Source of the DNA: Streptomyces sp. ISL-11
GTDB lineage: Bacteria > Actinomycetota > Actinomycetes > Streptomycetales > Streptomycetaceae
NCBI RefSeq assembly: GCF_018614525.1
Contig: NZ_JAGGOL010000020.1
Coordinates: forward strand, 1-64,000
Direction of reading: 5' to 3'
DNA: 64,000 nt
The notes beneath the pieces are model-generated. The model saw only the letters and a program-made list of their open reading frames with translations, had not been told where the DNA came from and did not search any database. The translations under genes and the position numbers were made by a program. Positions within the stretch are counted from its first letter, which is position 1. Every line of letters begins with the position of its first letter. Below are positions 7,809 to 14,058 of this stretch, piece after piece.

Positions 7809-8645
7809 TCTGACTGGGCCTACGACCAATTCGATACGCGCACCATCGGATCCGGCGACGGGCGGATTGAGATCGATAACAACATCGCCTCCGGCCGTGA
7901 CATCGGGGAGAACTCGTTCAACAAGCCGCGTGGCACCCTTCCCGACGTCAGATTTGACGGTCGCTTCCTGAACGCCCTGCATGACGACATCGGCAAGTAC
8001 ATGCAGTCGATCGGCTTCCCAAACGACGGAGGCAACAGGATCTTCACTCACACTCAGTGCTTTGAGACGATCCTCGCCGAGGACTCCCCCGTCACCTCGT
8101 TGTCAAACAGGTTCAACATGCGCAAGGCGCTGATCCAGACGTCCACGTACTGGGAGATGCGCCACTACGACATCATTGACCAAGCTGTGGATGCTGCCGT
8201 CGTCTACTACCACACTGGTGTCGGCGGAGGAGTCATACCGAAACGGGATTCGTCCACGGGTATCGCCCAGATCAGTGGGGATGTCGGTATCCGTGCCTGG
8301 AACCACTGCATCAACAAAGGCTACGTGTCCGGTGCAATCCTCGACCCTGCCAAGGACTCGGACATCTGGGCGATGTGGCAGAAAGTGAACAAGAATCACG
8401 CGTTCAGCGTGCAGACCGTTTCGCTGATCCATCTGTGGGACGCGGAAGGTAAGCCCGGCGGTAACAATCCGCCCGGCGGCGAGTCCACCCTCCGCCCCAT
8501 TCGCCTGGACTACACAGAAGGTGAGATCTTCGAGGTGCTGCGTCGCTACCAGGGTTGGGGGACAGAGGCGGAGGGGCACGCGACGAAGCGCATGGCCCTC
8601 TATCAGATCTTTGAAAAGTACAACGGCATCGTTCGGAGCATGTAA
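7803..8645 (+). CDS. Muramidase-like protein, N-terminus incomplete
   Basis: The frame codes a globular protein from about 7812 (DWAYDQFDTRTIGSGDGRIE...) to 8645. The first canonical start is ATG 8001, which lies inside the apparent domain and lacks a ribosome-binding site. The segment YYHTGVGGG...DSSTGIAQISGDVGIRAWNH recalls lysozyme-like active-site regions (STG.AQI), and the end RRYQGWGTEAEGHATKRMALY...FEKYN is characteristic of an uncharacterised Streptomyces family. No signal peptide is visible, so the secretion signal was probably lost or frameshifted through the 7-bp repeat. It is three nt from the next membrane-protein gene, forming an operon. Enzymatic function is inference only. Confidence 0.6.
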   Translation: MPSDWAYDQFDTRTIGSGDGRIEIDNNIASGRDIGENSFNKPRGTLPDVRFDGRFLNALHDDIGKYMQSIGFPNDGGNRIFTHTQCFETILAEDSPVTSLSNRFNMRKALIQTSTYWEMRHYDIIDQAVDAAVVYYHTGVGGGVIPKRDSSTGIAQISGDVGIRAWNHCINKGYVSGAILDPAKDSDIWAMWQKVNKNHAFSVQTVSLIHLWDAEGKPGGNNPPGGESTLRPIRLDYTEGEIFEVLRRYQGWGTEAEGHATKRMALYQIFEKYNGIVRSM

Positions 8646-8648
8646 GCC

Positions 8649-9143
8649 ATGGTGAGGGCAGCTGATCCCTTTGAGGGGCACAACCCCTACGCACTGTTGG
8701 CGATCATCTTGTTCGGCTTGGTGATCGCCGCCACTCTCGCCGTGTACGGGTTCGCCACCATGGCGCGGCACGGCATGAGGCGATCGGGCATGCCAGTCAC
8801 TCTGCGCTACCTCGCCTCCTTGGCCGGCGCCGCTGCGGTCGCCGTGTACACCTGGGGCGCAGTCCATCTCATGCTGCTGGACGAGACGGGGCGAGACCAG
8901 GCGTGCAAGGAGGCAGTGGGTACCGCCCATGCGATGCACATAGATGGTTACCGCCCCACCTACATTCCCCTACGCCTGGGATGCCACGTCACAGGAGACG
9001 GCACATATGCGGCCGGTGTCCCCGAGTACATCATTCCGACGGTGCTGGTGCTGGCATTCATCGCGCTCGTACTCGCCATTTTCGCGGCGTTCGAGTCGGA
9101 GCGCCGTATCAGTCATGTCATCAGGAAAGAGGCAGATAGCTGA
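8649..9143 (+). CDS. Three-helix membrane protein of the island cassette
   Basis: 164 residues. TM segments lie at about 16-37 (LLAIILFGLVIAATLAVYGFA), 52-76 (YLASLAGAAAVAVYTWGAVHL) and 128-150 (IIPTVLVLAFIALVLAIFAAF). An extracytoplasmic loop of about 50 residues between TM2 and TM3 carries two Cys (QACKEAV and RLGCHVTG) that may form a disulfide. No family was recognised. The stop overlaps the next start (TGATG), indicating tight coupling with the Tat-secreted protein that follows, so the three products may act together at the cell surface. Confidence 0.75.
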   Translation: MVRAADPFEGHNPYALLAIILFGLVIAATLAVYGFATMARHGMRRSGMPVTLRYLASLAGAAAVAVYTWGAVHLMLLDETGRDQACKEAVGTAHAMHIDGYRPTYIPLRLGCHVTGDGTYAAGVPEYIIPTVLVLAFIALVLAIFAAFESERRISHVIRKEADS

Positions 9144-9910
9144 TGAGCACCCTGTATGTATCGCGACGCACCCTTCTCGCCCGCGCTGCCGTCATTACTG
9201 GCGCCGCCATCGCTGCTACCCTTCCCGCCTCTCATCTTCTGTCCTCCCAGGCATATGCAGCCGGGAACGATCCGATCCCGGCAGATGTGAAGAAGGCTGT
9301 ACGCCGGGCGCAGGCGCGGCAGAGACGTGTCCTGACGGGCAAGCCCTCTCACAACGGGTGAGAGATGGAGCGGGTCGCGGACGACGGCGGCTCCATTTTC
9401 ACCCGCCCTGTCCCGGGAACACCCCTTGCTGGTATCGCGGTGCGCATGGGTGCCGTCGAAGCCATCCTTGTCCATCTAATCCGGCGTTTCCATTACGAGA
9501 TCGACGAACTTCGTAAGGGGGACGCCGTCGGCTGGCGCTCCCCGGGAAGCACGCGGAACGGGTTGCCTGAGTCCAACCAGGCGTCCGGGACAGCTGTGCA
9601 GGTCCGGCCCGGCCACTACCCGGCCGGTACGCGCGGCGGTTTCTCCGCCCATCAGCAGGTGGTGATCCGGGACATCCTGGCAGAACTCGACGGAGTTGCC
9701 CGCTGGGGCGGCGACGACCGCAAGGTGGACGAAGCCCTGTTCTACATAGACGTGAAGCCCGGCGACGGCCGACTGGCGAAAGTGGTGGACAGGATCCGCG
9801 ACTGGAAAGACGTGCCAGGCCGGGGTGCTGGTTCCCCTGTCGAGGTGACGTTACCTAAGCGGCGCGATGCCGCCAAGGCGATGGAATACCGCCAGAGGAA
9901 GGCCGCCTGA
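9143..9910 (+). pseudogene. Tat-secreted M15-peptidase-like protein, interrupted by TGA and lacking zinc ligands
   Basis: The N-terminal 72 codons encode a twin-arginine signal (SRRTLLARAAVITGAAIAA) and a basic linker ending GKPSHNG, then TGA at 9359-9361. The same frame continues (EMERVADDGGSIFTRPVPGT...) for 182 more codons. The continuation resembles M15 (VanY-type) D,D-carboxypeptidases: ESNxASGTAVx, F-x3-QxxxIRDIL, VxRWGGD, DExxF. The usual zinc ligands are replaced: His by Gln (ESNQASG), Asp by Gln (TAVQV) and His by Leu (DEALF). It is either a non-catalytic peptidoglycan-binding homologue later broken by one nonsense change, or two separate peptides. ATG 9365 could restart translation without a signal peptide. 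Confidence 0.65.
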
Positions 9911-10048
9911 CCTGCTGACCGATTTTCCTGCCTCAGCCCTCGCAGGCTGGATGGCGGAGCTCAGCAGGTCGGTCGCCTGCTGGATCTGGGAATCGATCTC
10001 CAGGGCGCTGGGAACCAATCTTCCAATGCCGCACTAGCCACAGGTCAG

Positions 10049-10166
10049 CCGCACTCGTGAACACCCCACCGCAATGACTGTTCTTGAGTTCGCTCGGGAA
10101 GAGTTGAACGGAATCCCGTCCGGTCATCACGATCGGGCGGGATTTCGGCGTTCCAGGGTCTGTTCG
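10049..10166 (+). repeat. Right flanking direct repeat of the tRNA-Ala island (copy 3)
   Basis: Matches copy 1 from CCACCGCAATGACTG (10066) through the terminator hairpin (AATCCCGTCCGGTC / GATCGGGCGGGATT, 10112-10144) to TGTTCG at 10166. It matches copy 2 through the upstream CGCACTCGTGAACACCC. It ends two nt before the stop codon of the minus-strand oxidase gene, for which it can act as terminator. The 155 bp before it (9911-10048) contain no recognised gene. Confidence 0.7.
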
Positions 10167-10167
10167 C

Positions 10168-11862
10168 TCACGGTGCGAGGTAGGAGTGGAAGACGTTGTC
10201 CGGGTCCCAGGCGGCCTTCAGCTCCTGCAGGCGGTCCCAGGCGGCGGGCGCGTACGAGCGTCGCGCCCGGTCGGCGCCGGCTTCCAGGTCCGCCTCGGCG
10301 ACGTAGTGGCCGCCGTGCCCCGATGGATCGGCGGAGGCCATGGCCTCCCGGAGCCACTGCGCGTTGGCGCCGTCCGCCGCGGGGTCGTCCCACACCGCGT
10401 AGCAGACGAGGTAGGACTCGCCGAGCGGTGCGAAGGCCATGTTCCTCAGCAGGGCGGGGTCTTCGGAGACGGGGAGCACCGGTGCGAGGACGAGGGACTT
10501 GGCGGAGGGGGCGCGCGCCACCGCGCCGGCCAGACGGGTCAGCTGCGTCTCGTAGGTCTGTGCCGACCACAGGGTGTCCGCCGCGTAGCGGTGCGCCGAG
10601 GGCCACACCGCGCCGGCGCCTTCGTTCAGGCGGGCGATCGAGGTCGGCGCGGCCGGCTGCCGGGAGACGGCGCTGTCGGCGAAGGGGCATGCCTCGACCG
10701 GCGAGAGAGCGGCGCGTGCTTCCTCGTGCGTCGTGGCGAACACGGTGCAGCGGAGCACGAGCCGCGGGCCCGGCGGGACGGTGGCCGTCGGTTCACCGGA
10801 GGCGGTGAGGACAAGGGCCGTCTCGACGTTCACCGGGAGTTCGCGTGCGACGTCCTCCGCCCAGGCCGCCACGGCACCGGTCGCGGCCGCCGGGAAGGTG
10901 AGGCCGGTGGTCAGGACGGATCCTGGCCGGGGGTGCAGGCGGAGCCGGAAGCGGGTGACGACGGCGAAGAAGCCGGGCCCCGCGCCGCGGGCGGCCCAGA
11001 AGAGGTCGGGATGCTCCCTCTCGCCGCACGTGAGCGTCCGGCCGTCGGCGGTGACCACCTGGATCTCCAGGACATCGGCGCAGGACGGGCCCCACGCGCG
11101 GGAGTTCCAGCCGAGTCCGCCACTGAGCAGGAATCCGCCCACCGCGACGGAAGGGCAGTGGCCCACGGGAAAGGCGAGTTCGTACGGGGCCAGTGCCGCC
11201 ACCAGGTCCTGTCCGGTGGCGGCGGGCCCCACGGTGGCCGTCGCCGAGGCGGGGTCGACGTCACACCGCCGGAGTCCGGCGAGATCGATCAGCAGGCTCC
11301 CGTCACGGAGCTGGGAGCCGGACCAGTTGTGTCCACCGGAACGTGTCGAGACGCGGAGCCCCTCGGAGCGTGCGTACGCGAGGGCCTCGGCAACGTCCCG
11401 CTCGGAGCCGGCCCGCACGATGACGTCGGGGAAGCGCTCCGGCGTGAGCCCGTTCCACACCGCGGCGGTCCTGGCACACTCGTACGCGTCGTCGCCCCGC
11501 CGGAGCAGGGATCCTTCGAAGCGCGCGGCCCGTGAACGTCCGGGCATCATGACCCCCTCGATGGGCGGGGCGGCCTCCCGCGCGCCCTTGTCGAAGCGGA
11601 ACCAGCCGCTGAACGCGGAGCCGACCTGGCGCACGTCGTACGAGGCGAAGTAGGCGCGGCCCTCTTCCAGCAGCCTGCCGCGGGCACCGGATGCGAGCCA
11701 GCCCTCCAGGTGTTCGCGGGAGTCGAACCGGAAGACGACGACCCAGTGCTCCTGAACCCCCTCGACGGGTCTGAACAACTCGGTCCCCATGAATCCGGGT
11801 GACTTTTCCTGCGCTGTGAGGACCGACGGTGGCGTTCTCGGCCCTGGAGTCACGGCTTGCAC
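10168..11862 (-). CDS. FAD-dependent oxidoreductase (BBE type) with N-terminal ABM-like segment
   Basis: 564 residues, GTG start. Residues about 20-75 (SPGFMGTELFRP, EHWVVVFRFDSREHLEGWL) resemble the second half of an antibiotic-biosynthesis-monooxygenase ferredoxin-like domain; its usual N-terminal half is absent. From about residue 130 the protein is a PCMH/FAD_binding_4 oxidase. It has His178 in RSGGHNW and Cys236 in GHCPSVAVGG, the pair used for bicovalent FAD attachment in berberine-bridge-type enzymes. It ends with the BBE motif (WDPDNVFHSYLAP). Such enzymes oxidise alcohols, sugars or alkaloid-like metabolites; the substrate is unknown. The gene lies alone, divergent from the deaminase gene, and its stop abuts repeat copy 3. 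Confidence 0.87.
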   Translation of the reverse strand: MQAVTPGPRTPPSVLTAQEKSPGFMGTELFRPVEGVQEHWVVVFRFDSREHLEGWLASGARGRLLEEGRAYFASYDVRQVGSAFSGWFRFDKGAREAAPPIEGVMMPGRSRAARFEGSLLRRGDDAYECARTAAVWNGLTPERFPDVIVRAGSERDVAEALAYARSEGLRVSTRSGGHNWSGSQLRDGSLLIDLAGLRRCDVDPASATATVGPAATGQDLVAALAPYELAFPVGHCPSVAVGGFLLSGGLGWNSRAWGPSCADVLEIQVVTADGRTLTCGEREHPDLFWAARGAGPGFFAVVTRFRLRLHPRPGSVLTTGLTFPAAATGAVAAWAEDVARELPVNVETALVLTASGEPTATVPPGPRLVLRCTVFATTHEEARAALSPVEACPFADSAVSRQPAAPTSIARLNEGAGAVWPSAHRYAADTLWSAQTYETQLTRLAGAVARAPSAKSLVLAPVLPVSEDPALLRNMAFAPLGESYLVCYAVWDDPAADGANAQWLREAMASADPSGHGGHYVAEADLEAGADRARRSYAPAAWDRLQELKAAWDPDNVFHSYLAP

Positions 11863-12000
11863 GGGGACTCACCCTGAGTAGCGTAGTACATATGGCATTT
11901 CTCCGGCAAATCGGGTATTCCACCGCCAATGAATACCGCAAGTGGACGCTGTGCGAGGCCCTTCCGCATGGGGGGACCGGCATCGATCGGAGACCCCGTG

Positions 12001-12567
12001 ATGGAACACAAAGAGCTCATCACCGAGGCGGTGCGCCTTGCCACCGAGTCCGTGGAGAACGGCTGGGGCGGCCCCTTCGGCGCGGTCATCACCCGTGACG
12101 GGGAGATCGTCGCGCGTGGGCAGAACCGCGTTCTCCTGACCGGGGACCCCACGGCCCACGCCGAGGTCGAGACCATCCGCAAGGCCGTGCAGTACCTCAA
12201 CCCCGAGGCGCCGTCGATCTCCGAAGAGCGCCAGAACGAGAGCACCCTGCAACTGATTCCCCGCCCCGAGGGATCACCGGACCCCGTGCCCGAGCGGGCC
12301 CGGATGCTCCAGGGCTGTTCCATCTACATCAGCGGCGCCCCGTGCCCGATGTGCATGAGCGCCATCTACTGGTCCCGGATCGATGCCGTGTACTTCAGCT
12401 GCGCCCTGGAGGACACCCGGCGCATCGGTTTCGACGACTCGTTCCAGTACGAGGACTTCGGAAGGCCGCTCGACGAGCGGCGGATCAAGATCGAGCAACT
12501 CCACCCCGAAATCGGTGCCCACGCCTACGACGCGTGGACGAGCAAGCCGAACCGGCACCCGTACTGA
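12001..12567 (+). CDS. Nucleoside/guanine deaminase (CDA fold)
   Basis: 188-residue zinc deaminase of the cytidine/guanine deaminase superfamily, acting on free purine bases or related heterocycles. Zinc-site motifs are intact: HAEVETI (His ligand and catalytic Glu) and PCPMCMSAIYW (two Cys ligands). GGPFGAV is the conserved substrate loop. ATG 12001 is preferred to 11929 because GGAGA lies 7 nt upstream and homology starts there. It is divergent from the FAD oxidase with about 140 nt between them. A 15-bp tandem repeat begins at its stop codon. Confidence 0.9.
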   Translation: MEHKELITEAVRLATESVENGWGGPFGAVITRDGEIVARGQNRVLLTGDPTAHAEVETIRKAVQYLNPEAPSISEERQNESTLQLIPRPEGSPDPVPERARMLQGCSIYISGAPCPMCMSAIYWSRIDAVYFSCALEDTRRIGFDDSFQYEDFGRPLDERRIKIEQLHPEIGAHAYDAWTSKPNRHPY

Positions 12568-12605
12568 GTCTGAACGTACTGAGCCTGAAAGTGCTGAGCC
12601 CGAGC
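12561..12605 (+). repeat. 15-bp tandem repeat at the deaminase stop codon
   Basis: Three imperfect copies of GTACTGAGCCTGAAA. The first copy contains the deaminase TGA stop, so the duplication lies downstream of the coding sequence between two convergent genes. Confidence 0.75.
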
Positions 12606-12642
12606 GGACGGCGCCGGCCGGGCGCGTGCCGGCGCGGCCCGG

Positions 12643-13218
12643 TCATCGCGTCGGGACGACGCGCGTGACGACCGTCTCCACGAGCTTGTCGAGTTCGGTG
12701 CCGGAGAGCACCTGCGGCAGGGTGAAGTGCTCCAGCAGCAGGCCGGTCATGGCGAGGTAGAGGACCAGCACGGTGTCCGCGTCGCCGGGCAGCCCCGCGT
12801 CCAGGTGGAAGCGGACGTTCGCGTCGAGCGCGGTGCGGATGGCGCGGTTGAGCTCGGCCTGGAGGGCCGGTCGGCGGGTGGCCTCCAGACGGAGCTCCAA
12901 CAGCGCCAGGTAGCCGGTGCGTTCGGCGGTCATGCGGCGCATCAGCCAGCGCATCAGCTCGGTGACCAGCTCGCGGTCGGGTGCGTGGCGCATGGCCCGG
13001 TCGACCTGGGCGGGGTCGGGGGTCATGCGGACGTGGATACGGCTGCCCGCCTGGGTGAACAGGTCGTCCCTGCTGGCGAAGTAGTTGCTCGCCGTGCCGG
13101 CCGGGACGCCCGCCTGGGCGTCGACCGCGCGGAATGTGAGGCCGCGCGCCCCCTCGCGCGCCAGCACCTCGATGGCGGCGTCGACAAGGGCAGTTCTGCG
13201 TTCCGGGTTCCTGGCCAT
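12643..13218 (-). CDS. TetR-family transcriptional regulator
   Basis: 191 residues. The N-terminal TetR helix-turn-helix runs from about 8 to 55 (RTALVDAAIEVLAREGARGL, AGVPAGTASNYFASRDDLF), and the C-terminal ligand domain has GYLALLELRLEATRRPAL. It probably represses the divergent DHFR-like gene 156 nt away; the space between holds an inverted repeat at 13259-13296. It is convergent with the deaminase gene. Confidence 0.92.
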   Translation of the reverse strand: MARNPERRTALVDAAIEVLAREGARGLTFRAVDAQAGVPAGTASNYFASRDDLFTQAGSRIHVRMTPDPAQVDRAMRHAPDRELVTELMRWLMRRMTAERTGYLALLELRLEATRRPALQAELNRAIRTALDANVRFHLDAGLPGDADTVLVLYLAMTGLLLEHFTLPQVLSGTELDKLVETVVTRVVPTR

Positions 13219-13258
13219 CCGTGTTTCCTTCCGAACTTTTCTGCGGGAAGATCTTGCG

Positions 13259-13296
13259 CAACCACTACGCCTGGAGCACTATATGCGAAGTGGTTG
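13259..13296. promoter_or_regulatory. Candidate TetR operator between divergent genes
   Basis: 8-bp inverted repeat CAACCACT ... AGTGGTTG with a 22-bp spacer, in the intergenic space between the tetR start and the reductase start. The spacing is longer than a typical single TetR site, so each half could be part of a separate contact. Assignment is by position only. Confidence 0.45.
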
Positions 13297-13374
13297 ATAG
13301 GGGCGTCACCGCCTCACGGCACCGTCCCCGTATCGCCCACAGGGCCGTATCTCCTACAGAAACCGAGGGCCACC

Positions 13375-13959
13375 TTGCGCAAGCTCACCTACTTCGTCGC
13401 CTGCTCCATCGACGGCTTCATCGGCGACCCCAGTGGTGACGCGTCGTCCATGTACCGGTTCGTGAACGAGGAGTTCCTCGACTTCCTCAAGACGGAGTAC
13501 CCGGAGACCATCTCCGCCGAGGGCCGCGCGGTCCTCGGATTCAAGGACCTGGAGAGCCGCCGCTTCGACACGGTGATCCAGGGGCGGGCCAGCTATCAGA
13601 TCGCCCTGGACGCCAACATCACCAGCCCCTACGGGCATCTCCGCGAGTACGTCGCGTCGCGGACCCTGAAGGAGTCGCCCGACGCCCATGTCCGGATCAT
13701 CGCCGAGGACGTGGTCGGCGCGGTCCGGGAGCTGAAGGCGGAGGACAGCGAGCTGGGCATCTGGCTCTGCGGCGGCTCACGGCTCGCCGGCGAACTGCTG
13801 GAGGAGGTCGACGAGCTGGTGATCAAGACCTATCCGCAGGTGTACGGATCGGGCATGCCGATGTTCGGCTCGGACTTCGCGGTCACCGACTTCACGCTCG
13901 ACTCGGTCCGCGCCTTCGACAACGGGGTGCTGGTCAGGAAGTACAGCCGCCAGCGGTAG
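13375..13959 (+). CDS. DHFR-like reductase (RibD C-terminal family)
   Basis: 194 residues of the dihydrofolate-reductase-like RibD_C family that includes YwjB/YyaP: RKLTYFVACSIDGFIGDP at the start, VIQGRASYQIAL and YPQVYGSGMPMF near the end. It probably binds NAD(P)H; the substrate is unknown. TTG 13375 is the likely start because conservation begins there and the much longer frame upstream runs antisense through tetR. It is divergently paired with the TetR gene, a common arrangement for this family. Confidence 0.85.
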   Translation: MRKLTYFVACSIDGFIGDPSGDASSMYRFVNEEFLDFLKTEYPETISAEGRAVLGFKDLESRRFDTVIQGRASYQIALDANITSPYGHLREYVASRTLKESPDAHVRIIAEDVVGAVRELKAEDSELGIWLCGGSRLAGELLEEVDELVIKTYPQVYGSGMPMFGSDFAVTDFTLDSVRAFDNGVLVRKYSRQR

Positions 13960-13979
13960 GTCATGGGCTGCCCCGTGAC

Positions 13980-14019
13980 ATCCCGTCCGATCGTTCAGAC
14001 CCTTGCGATCGGGCGGGAT
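13980..14019. terminator. Bidirectional terminator, fourth copy of the tRNA-terminator-like hairpin
   Basis: ATCCCGTCCGATCG / CGATCGGGCGGGAT, 14-bp arms with one G-U pair and a 12-nt loop, between the convergent reductase and HelR-like genes. It is the same stem as the tRNA-Ala terminator, with CGGGTTTCCGAGG following as in repeat copy 1. Confidence 0.75.
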
Positions 14020-14058
14020 CCGGGTTTCCGAGGTGGTTCGGCGGCCTGTGCGCGCCCG

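Noticed and set aside
10186..11535. Long plus-strand open frame opposite the FAD oxidase
   Set aside because: Low-complexity Gly/Arg-rich translation with no motif; it is the antisense shadow of a well-supported gene in high-GC DNA.
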